Below, piece after piece: positions 27,063 to 35,798 of a stretch of DNA of 64,000 bases (position 1 is the stretch's first letter; each line of letters starts with the position of its first letter). The stretch is from positions 868,001 to 932,000 of the forward strand of contig NZ_JAPEMM010000002.1 of NCBI RefSeq assembly GCF_026342735.1. Reading direction: 5' to 3'. Origin of the DNA: Streptomyces sp. NBC_00193 (GTDB lineage: Bacteria > Actinomycetota > Actinomycetes > Streptomycetales > Streptomycetaceae). Under the pieces are notes generated by a model. That model was given only the letters and a program-made list of their open reading frames with translations. It did no database searches and was not told where the DNA came from. Both the position numbers and the translations under genes were made by a program.

Positions 27063-28588
27063 ACATCAACGAGGCCACCCACGGGATCCTGCTCGTCCTC
27101 GACGGCTGGGGCCACGCCGCCGCCGGGCCCGGCAACGCGCTCACCGAGGCCCGCACCCCCGTCCTCGACTCCATCGCCGCCGAGCACCCCTCCACCTTCG
27201 TGGAGGCCTCCGGCGAGCACGTCGGCCTGCTGCCCGGCACCGTCGGCAACTCCGAGATCGGCCACATGGTCATCGGGGCCGGCCGCCCGCTCGACTACGA
27301 CAGCGTCCTGGTCCAGCGGCAGATCGACAGCGGGGAACTCGGCGGCAACCCCCGCCTCACCGAAGCCCTCGACCGGCTGGCGTCCGGCGGCGGCGCCCTC
27401 CACCTGGTCGGCCAGGTCTCCGACGGGATGATCCACTCCCACGTGGACCACCTCCACGCGCTCCTGGGCATCGCGGCCTCCCGCGGTGTGCAGCGCGTGT
27501 GGGTGCACGCCATCACCGACGGCCGGGACGTCGCCGACCGAACCGCCGGCCACTACCTCACCCGCGTCGAGGAGTTCTTCGGCTCGACCGGCGTGGGGGC
27601 GCTGGCCACCGTCTCGGGCCGGGGCTACGGCCTCGACAAGAGCGGCGACCTGGAGCTGACCGCCAAGGTCACCGAAGCCATCGCCTACGGCAAGGGCGCC
27701 ACCGCCCGGGACTACGGTCAGGTACTGGCCGCAGCCGAGAACGGGGACGTGTGGGTCACCCCCACCGTCCTCACGGGCGCCGACGGCGGACCGCTCGCCG
27801 CCGTCCGCGACGGGGACACCGTCCTGTTCGCCAACTTCCGCAGCGACCGGATCCAGCAGCTCGCCGACGACCTCGTCCGGGTCCTCGCCGCCGCGGACGT
27901 CGAGGTCCTGTCCCTGACCCAGTACGACACCGAGGCCGCCATCCCCGCCCTGGTCGGGCGGGCGGACGCCTCCGGCGGCCTGGCCGACGTACTCGAATCC
28001 CACGGCCTGCGCTCCGTACGCATCGCGGAGCAGGAGAAGTTCGAGCACGTCACCTACTACGTCAACGGTCGCGACGATCGCGTCCGCGAGGTCGAGGACC
28101 ACGTACGCATCACCGCGGACTCCGCCCCCGACTACGTCGCCCGGCCCGAGATGAATCTCGCCCGGGTCACCGAGGCCATCACCGCCGCCGCCCGGCGTGA
28201 CGACGTGGCCCTGGTGATCGCGAACCTCGCCAACATCGACGTCGTCGGCCATACCGGCGACCACGCCGCCACCGTCAAGGCCGCCGAGCACACCGACCGC
28301 GAGGTCGAGAGGATCCTGACGGCCGCCGCGGCAACAGGCCGCTGGGTCCTTCTCGTCGGCGACCACGGCAACGCCGAGCGCATGGTCAAGCCGGGCCCCG
28401 ACGGCGCCCCGCTCCCGTACGGCGGTCACACGACCAACCGCGTACCGGCCGTCGTCGTACCGGCCCCCGGTCAGTCCCTCGGAGACCACCTCGCCGAGGG
28501 CGGCAGCCTCGCCGACATCGCGCCCACCGTCCTCCACCTGCTGGGCCGCCCGAGCGGCCCGGCCATGACCGGCCGGAGTCTGCTGTGA
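27059..28588 (+). CDS. Phosphoglycerate-mutase-like enzyme, probable arsonopyruvate mutase
   Basis: The 509-residue protein is of the cofactor-independent phosphoglycerate mutase type. Metal and nucleophile residues are kept: LDGWG, GNSEIGH (Ser), ITDGRD, NFRSDR, NIDVVGHTGD, GDHGNAE and GGHTTN. The substrate loop usually written MGRYYAMDRDKRW is changed to SGRGYGLDKSGDLE, which argues against 3-phosphoglycerate as substrate. In S. lividans the homologue converts arsonoenolpyruvate to 3-arsonopyruvate. The start overlaps the preceding stop (ATGA), so the two are translationally coupled. Confidence 0.78.
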   Translation: MNINEATHGILLVLDGWGHAAAGPGNALTEARTPVLDSIAAEHPSTFVEASGEHVGLLPGTVGNSEIGHMVIGAGRPLDYDSVLVQRQIDSGELGGNPRLTEALDRLASGGGALHLVGQVSDGMIHSHVDHLHALLGIAASRGVQRVWVHAITDGRDVADRTAGHYLTRVEEFFGSTGVGALATVSGRGYGLDKSGDLELTAKVTEAIAYGKGATARDYGQVLAAAENGDVWVTPTVLTGADGGPLAAVRDGDTVLFANFRSDRIQQLADDLVRVLAAADVEVLSLTQYDTEAAIPALVGRADASGGLADVLESHGLRSVRIAEQEKFEHVTYYVNGRDDRVREVEDHVRITADSAPDYVARPEMNLARVTEAITAAARRDDVALVIANLANIDVVGHTGDHAATVKAAEHTDREVERILTAAAATGRWVLLVGDHGNAERMVKPGPDGAPLPYGGHTTNRVPAVVVPAPGQSLGDHLAEGGSLADIAPTVLHLLGRPSGPAMTGRSLL

Positions 28589-28917
28589 CCGCACCCCCCG
28601 CCGACACCCGCCCCACTCCCGGCGGAGCCGCCTTCGCCCCCGCCTTCCGCGACGACGCGGACGTACGCGCCGTCGATGCCGGCAGCCCCGCCCTCGATGC
28701 GTACGTCGCGAGCGGCGCCGACGGCGGGGTGCACGTCCTGACCGTGCGCAACGGCACCGACCAGGATCAGGAGCTCTTCCCCGAGGCACTGCTGCCGGAC
28801 GGCGACGACCCGCTGTTCTTCCTCGGCGGAGCCTCCACCACCGAGGAGCGCGACGGCCGGCTCGTCGCCCGCCTCGCCCCGCACGGCCACGTCCACCTCG
28901 GACGGATCACCCGCTGA
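28585..28917 (+). CDS. Unknown small protein coupled to the C-As bond genes
   Basis: This 110-residue protein begins at GTG 28585, overlapping the mutase stop (GTGA), so it is made together with the two C-As bond enzymes. The N terminus is Pro/Ala-rich; the rest is acidic with strand-like segments (GGVHVLTVRNGTD, DPLFFLGGAS, RLVARLAPHGHVHLGRI), suggesting a small beta-fold. It has no Cys, no signal and no recognised domain. It may be an accessory subunit or ligand-binding partner; this is inference from context only. Confidence 0.55.
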   Translation: MTAPPADTRPTPGGAAFAPAFRDDADVRAVDAGSPALDAYVASGADGGVHVLTVRNGTDQDQELFPEALLPDGDDPLFFLGGASTTEERDGRLVARLAPHGHVHLGRITR

Positions 28918-28999
28918 TCGGGCCGACGGTCCTGATCGGCCTGGTCCACGTGTCCCTCGCCCGGCGCGGGCCACCTCGCGGGGGTGCCGTCGCGCCCCG

Positions 29000-30067
29000 T
29001 CACGGCAGCAGCATCCGGGCGATCGCCTTCGCGGCCTCCCGCGCCGGGCGGCCGACTCCGATGAGGGTCGCGGAGGCGGGGCCGGTCCAGTCTCCGTAGC
29101 CGAGGAGGTGGAGGCGCGGCTCGCCCTCGGCCTCGGTGCCCCGGGTGGGGACGGGGCCGTCGGGGCCGTCGGGGCCGCCCAGGCCCAAGGGTTCGAGGTG
29201 GGCCAGAGCGGGGCGGAAGCCGGTGCACCAGATGATCGCGTCGGCCTCGGCGGTCATGCCGTCGGCCCAGGCGACTCCGGTGGGCGTGACGCGCTGGAAC
29301 ATCGGCGCGGCCTTCAGCAGTCCCGCATCCCGGGCCTCGCGCACGGGCGGTACGGCGACGATGTCTCCGAGCGCGGAGACGCCGCCGGTGTCGGGGAGAC
29401 CGGCCTCGAGAGCACGGCGGCGGGCGGTGGCGGCGTCGAAGAGGACGCGGCCGTCGACGTCGTCGGGGAGGTAGCGGGGTTCGCGCAGGGTGACCCACGT
29501 CAGGTGGGTGCCGGGTGCGAGGTCGGCGGCTATCTGGGCGGCCGAGTTGCGGCCGCCGACGACGATGACGCGCTGCCCCGTGAATTCCTCCGGGCTGCGG
29601 TAGTCCACCGTGTGGATCTGCCGGCCGGAGAAGGCCTCGCGGCCGGGCACCGCCGGCAGGAAGGGGCGGGACCAGGTTCCGGTGGCGCTGATGACCGCCC
29701 TGGCCCGCCATGAGCCGGAGTCCGTCTCCACACGCAGGAGTTCGCCGTCGCGGTGCACTCCGGTGACGCGTACGGGGCGGTGGATGGGGAGTTCGTAGCG
29801 CTGCTCGTAGTCGGTGAGGTACTCGACCACGTGGGCCGCCTCCGGGTAGGTCTCGCCGGGCTGGGGCGGCATGAGACGGCCGGGGAGGGAGGAGTAGGCC
29901 GCCGGGGAGAAGAGACGCAGGGAATCCCAGGCGCTCCGCCAGGCTCCGCCGGGCGCCGGTTCGGCGTCGAGGACGACGAAGCTGAGCCCTGCCCGGCGCA
30001 GGTGGTAGCCGGCGGCCAGACCGGACTGGCCGCCGCCTATCACGACGACGTCGAACTGCCTGCTCAT
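29000..30067 (-). CDS. arsO: ArsO-like flavin monooxygenase
   Basis: The 355-residue flavoprotein has two Rossmann motifs: FAD-binding VVIGGGQSGLAAGYHLRRAG at the start and VIVVGGRNSAAQIAADL at about residue 165. GTWSRPFLPAVPG and a C-terminal ATD-like region (IIWCTGFRPALAHLEP) are also present. It matches the ArsO group found in actinobacterial ars operons, whose reaction is not settled (oxidation of an organoarsenical or of arsenite has been considered). It is convergent with the C-As bond operon and lies in line behind another flavoprotein. Confidence 0.75.
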   Translation of the reverse strand: MSRQFDVVVIGGGQSGLAAGYHLRRAGLSFVVLDAEPAPGGAWRSAWDSLRLFSPAAYSSLPGRLMPPQPGETYPEAAHVVEYLTDYEQRYELPIHRPVRVTGVHRDGELLRVETDSGSWRARAVISATGTWSRPFLPAVPGREAFSGRQIHTVDYRSPEEFTGQRVIVVGGRNSAAQIAADLAPGTHLTWVTLREPRYLPDDVDGRVLFDAATARRRALEAGLPDTGGVSALGDIVAVPPVREARDAGLLKAAPMFQRVTPTGVAWADGMTAEADAIIWCTGFRPALAHLEPLGLGGPDGPDGPVPTRGTEAEGEPRLHLLGYGDWTGPASATLIGVGRPAREAAKAIARMLLP

Positions 30068-30172
30068 GGTGGGGTGTTCCCTTCCTCGTACCGGCCTCCC
30101 GCCGACAGACGACGGGGGTCAGGGGTGGCGCCGCGGCAGCCTGCTCCGACAGACTGCGACGGGTCGCACGGG

Positions 30173-31552
30173 TCAGTTGCCGACGGTGCGGCCCGCCAGG
30201 CCCGGCGGGGCGATCTCCAGGGTCACGGTCGCGGGGCCGCAGCAGCCACTACCACCACTACTGCTACTGCTTTCCTCGACGGGCTCGTCGAAGAGTCCCG
30301 AGCCTCCGCACACGCCCGTCTCGGGAAGGGTGAGCTCGACGCGCTCGGCGGCTTCGTGGTCGCCCGCGAGTGCGGCGGCGATGGAGCGGACCTGCTCGTA
30401 CCCGGTCATCGCGAGGAAGGTGGGGGCGCGGCCGTAGGACTTCATTCCGACGAGGTACACGTCCTTCTCGCCGTGCTTCAACTCCTTGGCCCCGTGCGGG
30501 TAGACCGTGCCGCACGAGTGGGCGTTCGGGTCGATCAGCGGGGCGAGGCCCACGGGCGCCTGGAGGCGCTCGTCGAGGTCGAGGCGGAGTTCACCGAGGA
30601 AGGAGAGGTCGGGGCGCAGGCCCGTGAGCGCGATGACCTCGTCCACGGGTTCGGTCCGGGTTCCGTCCTCCGAGACCAGCGTCAGGGTGCCGTCGGCGTC
30701 GGCCTGCACTTCAGCGGTACGGAAGCCCGTGACGGCATCGGCGTGTCCGGCTTCGACGGCCGCCCTGGCCGCGCCGCCGAGGGCTCCGCGGGCCGGAAGC
30801 TGGTCGGCGCTGCCGCCTCCGAACGTCGTGGAGGTGACGCCGCGGCGCACGACCCACAGCGCGTGCGTACCGGGCTCGCTCCCGGCAAGGTCTGCGAGTG
30901 CCACGAGCGCCGTGAACGCCGAGGCCCCGCTGCCGACGACGGCGGTACGCCGGCCCGCGTAGCGGCTGCGGACCGCGGGGTCGCGGAAGTCGGGCACCCG
31001 GTAGACGATGCGCGACGCGTGGGCGCGCTCGCCGAGGGCCGGCAGTCCGTTGCCCCCGACGGGGCCGGTCCGGGACCAGGTCCCGGAGGCATCGATGACG
31101 GCACGGGCGAGCAGCCGGAGCTCCGTTCCGTCACCGGTCACGGCGTGAACGGCGAAGGGCTGCTCGTTCCGGTCGGCGTCGACCACGCGGTCGCGGCCGA
31201 CTCGGGAGACGCCGGTGACGGTGGTGCTCAGGCGGACACGGCTGCCGAGGGCGGATGCGAGGGGCGCCAGGTACGACTCCGCCCAGTCCCCACCGGTCGG
31301 GTAGCCCTCCCGGTCGGGCGGGGTCCACCCCGTTGCCGCGAGCAGCTTCTCGGCGGCGGGGTCGATGACCTCGCCCCAGGTGGAGAACAGCTTCACGTGC
31401 GCCCATTCACGGACGGCCGCACCGGCCACGGACCCGGCCTCCAGAACCAGCGGTTCGAGGCCCCGGCCGACGAGGTGCGCAGCGGCGGCAAGACCCACGG
31501 GGCCGCCGCCGATGACGACGACGGGGAGTGAAGCGGCATCGATGTCGGCCAT
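30173..31552 (-). CDS. FAD oxidoreductase with Ser-rich CCGP tail insertion
   Basis: The 459-residue protein has an N-terminal FAD motif (VVVIGGGPVGLAAAAHLVGRG) and a second nucleotide motif (TAVVGSGASAFTALVAL), as in flavoproteins that accompany arsR in actinobacterial ars loci. About 30 residues from the end, a run of five Ser leads to GGSGCCGPATV. This adds a vicinal Cys pair that resembles the CCGP repeats of the cluster's peptides. An ArsR-type operator lies 50 bases before its ATG (31552). Oxidation or reduction of an arsenical is likely, but the substrate is unknown. Confidence 0.7.
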   Translation of the reverse strand: MADIDAASLPVVVIGGGPVGLAAAAHLVGRGLEPLVLEAGSVAGAAVREWAHVKLFSTWGEVIDPAAEKLLAATGWTPPDREGYPTGGDWAESYLAPLASALGSRVRLSTTVTGVSRVGRDRVVDADRNEQPFAVHAVTGDGTELRLLARAVIDASGTWSRTGPVGGNGLPALGERAHASRIVYRVPDFRDPAVRSRYAGRRTAVVGSGASAFTALVALADLAGSEPGTHALWVVRRGVTSTTFGGGSADQLPARGALGGAARAAVEAGHADAVTGFRTAEVQADADGTLTLVSEDGTRTEPVDEVIALTGLRPDLSFLGELRLDLDERLQAPVGLAPLIDPNAHSCGTVYPHGAKELKHGEKDVYLVGMKSYGRAPTFLAMTGYEQVRSIAAALAGDHEAAERVELTLPETGVCGGSGLFDEPVEESSSSSGGSGCCGPATVTLEIAPPGLAGRTVGN

Positions 31553-31601
31553 CGGAGCTCTGTCCTTCGCTGTCGGCGGGAGTGGTACCACCCCCTCCAC
31601 T

Positions 31602-31674
31602 GATTAGACGGATATCTAATCCCCTCCACCCTGCCGCGCACATCGACGGATGTCAACATAGACGAATGTCGAAC
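31602..31674. promoter_or_regulatory. Array of ArsR-type operator sites
   Basis: Three related sites are packed together: GATTAGACGGATATCTAAT (31602-31620), CATCGACGGATGTCAAC (31641-31657) and CATAGACGAATGTCGAAC (31657-31674). They share TMGACGRATRTC. The first is imperfectly palindromic and lies 50 bases from the flavoprotein start. The whole 31553-31950 gap is 400 bases; apart from these and the arsR promoter it holds an 86-codon frame (31666-31926) that I do not consider a gene. Confidence 0.65.
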
Positions 31675-31923
31675 TCGGGGCGAAGGAAGCGCCGGACCAG
31701 GGAACCGGCTGCTCCCGCCTCACAGCCGACGCCTGGCTCCGTCACCGCGGATTCCTTCGAGGAACTGCGCACCATGTCCGCGTTGATGACAGAAGCAGGC
31801 GCCGTGAACAATCGATGCGGATATGTCGGCATGACGCACAGGATGGCGCGACCCGACCCCCGAGCGCATCCGGTTTCGGATTCCGAGCCCGCACCAACGG
31901 AGCCCGCCACACCGTTGCAGGCG

Positions 31924-31958
31924 TGATTCGATACATGCAAAAATAGAGGAATGTCGAA
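31924..31958 (+). promoter_or_regulatory. arsR promoter with both operator types
   Basis: TGATTCGATACATGCAAAA (31924-31942) matches the operator in front of the 34-residue Cys peptide at 17 of 19 positions. It is followed directly by TAGAGGAATGTCGAA (31944-31958), a member of the TAGAYGRATRTC family that overlaps the arsR start codon. This fits autoregulation by ArsR. Confidence 0.6.
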
Positions 31959-32319
31959 CCCGAGTGCGGTTCCTTCGGTTGCTGATTCCCAGCAGGGCGT
32001 CGTGCCCTGCTGTTCCCCCCTCATTTCAGCGGAGTTGTCCGCTCTCGACGCGGAGCGGCTGGCCAACCTGTTCAAGGCGCTGTCCGATCCGATCCGCCTG
32101 CGGCTGCTCTCGCGCGTGGCGTCCCATCCTGCCGGCGAGGCATGCGTGTGCGACATCGCCGATGTCGGCGTATCGCAGCCCACGGTCTCCCACCACCTGA
32201 AGAAGCTCCGCGAGGCCGGACTGCTGACGTCCCAGCGTCGCCGCACGTGGGTGTACTACCGGATCGACCAGAGCGTGCTCGTCGCTCTCGGCGCTCTCCT
32301 GGGGCTTCCCGCACGTTAG
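31951..32319 (+). CDS. arsR: ArsR-family arsenic-responsive repressor
   Basis: The 122-residue protein has an ArsR winged helix (CVCDIADVGVSQPTVSHHLKKLREAGLL). The CVC pair in the recognition helix region is the classical As(III)-binding motif. An N-terminal CC (VVPCCSP, about residue 20) could supply a third thiolate. Binding of As(III) would release it from DNA. It probably controls itself, the divergent flavoprotein and other operons with the shared operators. Confidence 0.9.
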   Translation: MSNPSAVPSVADSQQGVVPCCSPLISAELSALDAERLANLFKALSDPIRLRLLSRVASHPAGEACVCDIADVGVSQPTVSHHLKKLREAGLLTSQRRRTWVYYRIDQSVLVALGALLGLPAR

Positions 32320-32490
32320 CTAGCGCCGCGCGGGCCCGCCGGTGACGAGGCAGGGGTACCTCCCCGAACATGTCATCGCCCCAGGTGTGGGCGGTCGTTG
32401 CCGAGCCCGATCCAGACTGACTCGCACCGGCGGGCACCGTCCAGGGCTTCGTACGTGCCGGGCACTTCGGGGTCGTGCCCGCCCGCGGTC

Positions 32491-33426
32491 TCAGCGGCGG
32501 CCGACGGGGTGCACTCTCGTGCCGGCGAGGCCGGGGCCGCGGAAGGGACGGACGTCCGGTTCCTCGGACGAGGTGTACACGTCCAGCCACAGGGGGGCGG
32601 CCACGGACGCCGCCTCCCCGGGCGCCGGCGCGTAGGACAACAGCAGTGTGGGGTCGGCGAGTTCCTCGAAGCGGACCACCCGGTCGGCCTGGTGGGATCC
32701 GCTTCCCGGCTCGACCAGCTGTCCCGGTACGGCGACGAATCCGAGGCGTGCCTTGAAGCTGAAGAGGCCGGCCTTGACCACGTGGCCGTAGAGGTTGATG
32801 TCGCGGCCGAGGGTCGCCCAGCGCCGCCCCCTGAGCCTCGCCTCGCGCAGGGTTTCCACGTACAGGACCCGGGTGAGGCTGTCGCCGCGCCCGCCCGCCG
32901 TCACGGCCGAGAAGCGTGCCCGCATCTCGTCGTCGGCCGGCAGGTCCTGGTTCAGGCAGGCGCCCACCAGGGCGCCGCCGGAGCGGACGGTGACGACGCG
33001 GTAGGTCTCGGCCTCCGCCAGGATCTGGGGTCGCTGCCGGAGGGCTATCGCCAAGCCGTTGCGCATGGCCGAGACCTGCTGCTCGTAGAGGTCCATGAAG
33101 GCATCGAGCAGGGAGACCGTGAGCGGCTCCGTGCTCACGTGCAGGCCGGCCTCGGCCACCTTGCGGTAGGCCGACCTGATGTCGTACCTGTCCTTCCCCG
33201 ACAGGGCAGCGAGGTACTTCTCCTCCGAATCCAGCGCCTCCGCCCGCCACATGACGACCTGGGGCTTGGGCAGGAAGCCCGCCTCCCGGAGGGCCGGCCA
33301 GGTGTCGACCGGCGGATCCTGGACCCGGACGATGTCCACCGCGTCCTCGTACCGGCGCCACTGGCCGTTCAGGGCCTGGTCCACGTCGACGAGCGCCATG
33401 GGCAGGCCCATGGAGCTCACGATCAC
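32491..33426 (-). CDS. GNAT/FemAB-like acyltransferase
   Basis: The 311-residue protein resembles the Acetyltransf_6 (CelD/FemAB-like) group: YDIRSAYRKVAEAGLHVS, FMDLYEQQVSAMRN and a C-terminal strand with LVGACLNQDL. Members transfer acyl or aminoacyl groups, sometimes from aminoacyl-tRNA. GTG 33426 overlaps the copper-ATPase stop (GTGA), so it is the last gene of the long minus-strand operon. It may add an acyl or aminoacyl group to the cluster product; the donor is unknown. No CC tail is present, unlike the second FemAB-like protein. Confidence 0.65.
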   Translation of the reverse strand: MIVSSMGLPMALVDVDQALNGQWRRYEDAVDIVRVQDPPVDTWPALREAGFLPKPQVVMWRAEALDSEEKYLAALSGKDRYDIRSAYRKVAEAGLHVSTEPLTVSLLDAFMDLYEQQVSAMRNGLAIALRQRPQILAEAETYRVVTVRSGGALVGACLNQDLPADDEMRARFSAVTAGGRGDSLTRVLYVETLREARLRGRRWATLGRDINLYGHVVKAGLFSFKARLGFVAVPGQLVEPGSGSHQADRVVRFEELADPTLLLSYAPAPGEAASVAAPLWLDVYTSSEEPDVRPFRGPGLAGTRVHPVGRR

Positions 33427-35756
33427 GAGACCGCCGCCGGGCTGCGGTGCGCCTGAGGGAGGGGTTCGGCCGCGCCCGTGGTCTTCTCGCCTCGTGATGA
33501 CGACTTGAACCCGCGCAGTCTCAGGCTGTTGGTCAGGACGAAGATGCTGGAGAGCGCCATGGCGGCGCCCGCGATCATCGGGTTCAGTACGCCGGAGGCC
33601 GCCAGGGGTATGCCGGCGAGGTTGTAGATGAACGCCCAGAACAGGTTGCCCTTGATCGTCGCGAGCGTGCGCCGCGAGAGGCGGACCGCGTCGGCCGCGT
33701 CGCGCAGGTCCCCTCGGACGAGGGTGATGTCGCTGGCCTCGATGGCGGCGTCCGTGCCGCCTCCGATGGCGATGCCGAGGTCGGCCTGGGCGAGCGCGGC
33801 GGCGTCGTTGATGCCGTCGCCGACCATGGCCACGTTCCGGCCCGCTTCCTGCAGGCGGCGGACCACGGCGGCCTTGTCCTGGGGCAGGACCTCCGCCTCC
33901 ACCTCGGTGATGCCCATCTCGTCCGCGATGCGGCGGGCCGCGCCCTTGCTGTCGCCGGTGAGGAGGATGGGGTTCAGCCCGAGGCTCCGCATCTCGTCGA
34001 CGGCGCGGCGGCTGGTGGGCTTGGCTTCGTCCGCGACGAGGAGCAGCCCGCGGAGTTCTCCGTCCCAGCCGACGCCGACCGGCGTGTGGCCGCTGCCGTC
34101 GATCTCGGTGAGGCGCCGGCGCAGGTCCTCGGGAACGGACATCCGTTCGCCGACCCAGCCGGGGCGGCCGACCATGATCTCGCGGTCGGCGATGGTGCCC
34201 ACGACTCCGAACCCGGCGCTGGCCTTGAAGTCCGTCGCCGGGGGCAGGTCCGCGGTCACCTCTCGGGCCGCCGTGGTGACGGCGGTGGCGATGGGGTGTT
34301 CCGAGGAGTGTTCCAGGGCTCCGGCGAGGGTCAGCAGCTCCTCGCGGCTCGTTCCCTGGGCACACACCGTTTCGACGAGCCGCATCTTGCCCGTGGTGAC
34401 CGTGCCGGTCTTGTCGAGCAGCACGGTGTCGATGCGGCGGGTGGACTCCAGGATCTGCGGTCCGCGGATCACGATGCCCAGTTGCGCGCCGCGGCCCGTG
34501 CCGACGAGCAGCGCGGTGGGCGTGGCGAGGCCGAGGGAGCACGGACATGCGACCACGAGGACGGCCACCGCGGCGGTGAGCGCGATCACCGCGTCTCCGC
34601 CGTTGCCGACCCAGAACCCGCCGACGCCGACCGCGACGGCGATGACCACCGGGACGAAGACCCCGGCGATGCGGTCGGCCAGTCGCTGTACGGGCGCCTT
34701 GCCGGCCTGCGCCTCGGAGACGAGCTTGCTGATGTGGGCGAGCTGCGTGTCGGCGCCCACCCGTTCGGCGCGGACGGTCAGGCGACCGCTGAGGTTGACC
34801 GTGGCCCCGACGACGGCGTCGCCCTCGGAGACCTCCACGGGGACGCTCTCCCCCGTCAGCATCGACGCGTCGACGGCGGACGCACCGTCCACGACGACCC
34901 CGTCGGTGGCGATCTTCTCCCCCGGGCGGACCACGAACAGGTCCCCGACGCGGAGTTCGCCGATGGGGATGCCGACCTCCTGGCCCGCGCGCAGGGCGGT
35001 GACGTCCTTGGCGCCGAGTTCGAGCAGTGCGCGTACGGCGCTGCCCGCCCGGCGCTTGGCACGGTGCTCCGCATACCGGCCCGCGAGGACGAAGAGGGTC
35101 AGGGAGGTGGCGACTTCGAGGTAGATGTGGTGCAGGCCCTGGCCCGGGGTCGGGGTCATCAGGAAGGGCATCTGCATGCCGGTCACGCCGGCGTAGCCGA
35201 AGAAGAGGGCGTACACCGACCATCCGAAGGAGGCGAGGACGCCGATGGAGACGAGCGTGTCCATGGTCCCGGCGGCCTGGCGGAAGTTCTTCCAGGCGAC
35301 CGCATGGAAGGGCCACGCACCCCAGATGGACACCGGGGCGGCCAGGGCGAACGACAGCCACTGCCAGTTGTCGAACTGCAGCGGCGTGATCATGGCCATG
35401 GCGACGACCGGCACGGTGAGCGCGAGGCACACCAGGAGGCGTTGCCGCATGGTGGCCAGTTCCCGGTCGGCCGCCTCTTCGGCGGTCTCACCGGATCCGG
35501 CCGCTGCCTGGGCCTCCTGGGGCGACGGCGGCAGGGCGGCGGTGTAGCCCAGCTTCTCGACGGTGTCGAGGAGCTCCTCCAGCGTGTGGCGGTCGTCGTA
35601 GCTGACGTGGGCGCGTTCGAGGGCGAAGTTGACCTCGGCGGTCACACCGTCGAGCCGGTTGAGCTTCTTCTCGATACGGGCTGAGCAGGCACCGCAGGTC
35701 ATGCCACCGATGTCGAGCGTGACTACGGCTGGTGCCGTCGTGGCAGTGCCGGCCAT
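33423..35756 (-). CDS. copA: Copper-translocating P-type ATPase
   Basis: The 777-residue pump has an N-terminal heavy-metal domain with GMTCGACSARI (about residue 18), the membrane CPC motif (VVACPCSLGLATP), the phosphorylated DKTGT, the HP motif (SSEHPIA) and GDGINDAAAL. These are the marks of a Cu(I) P1B-1 ATPase that exports copper from the cytoplasm. It sits in the biosynthetic operon with a CopZ-like chaperone, which suggests that copper is handled during synthesis or detoxified because of it. Confidence 0.92.
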   Translation of the reverse strand: MAGTATTAPAVVTLDIGGMTCGACSARIEKKLNRLDGVTAEVNFALERAHVSYDDRHTLEELLDTVEKLGYTAALPPSPQEAQAAAGSGETAEEAADRELATMRQRLLVCLALTVPVVAMAMITPLQFDNWQWLSFALAAPVSIWGAWPFHAVAWKNFRQAAGTMDTLVSIGVLASFGWSVYALFFGYAGVTGMQMPFLMTPTPGQGLHHIYLEVATSLTLFVLAGRYAEHRAKRRAGSAVRALLELGAKDVTALRAGQEVGIPIGELRVGDLFVVRPGEKIATDGVVVDGASAVDASMLTGESVPVEVSEGDAVVGATVNLSGRLTVRAERVGADTQLAHISKLVSEAQAGKAPVQRLADRIAGVFVPVVIAVAVGVGGFWVGNGGDAVIALTAAVAVLVVACPCSLGLATPTALLVGTGRGAQLGIVIRGPQILESTRRIDTVLLDKTGTVTTGKMRLVETVCAQGTSREELLTLAGALEHSSEHPIATAVTTAAREVTADLPPATDFKASAGFGVVGTIADREIMVGRPGWVGERMSVPEDLRRRLTEIDGSGHTPVGVGWDGELRGLLLVADEAKPTSRRAVDEMRSLGLNPILLTGDSKGAARRIADEMGITEVEAEVLPQDKAAVVRRLQEAGRNVAMVGDGINDAAALAQADLGIAIGGGTDAAIEASDITLVRGDLRDAADAVRLSRRTLATIKGNLFWAFIYNLAGIPLAASGVLNPMIAGAAMALSSIFVLTNSLRLRGFKSSSRGEKTTGAAEPLPQAHRSPAAVS

Positions 35757-35798
35757 GACTGCACTCTCCTTTGGAATAGGCGGGCGGGGCGGACGGGG

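Noticed and set aside
27059..28588. Glycolytic phosphoglycerate mutase
   Set aside because: The substrate loop is rewritten and the gene is fused into the AroA-like operon; glycolysis in Streptomyces generally relies on other copies.
31666..31926. 86-codon frame before arsR
   Set aside because: Only its first codons resemble arsR; the rest has no domain, and the start region is better explained as a duplicated operator.
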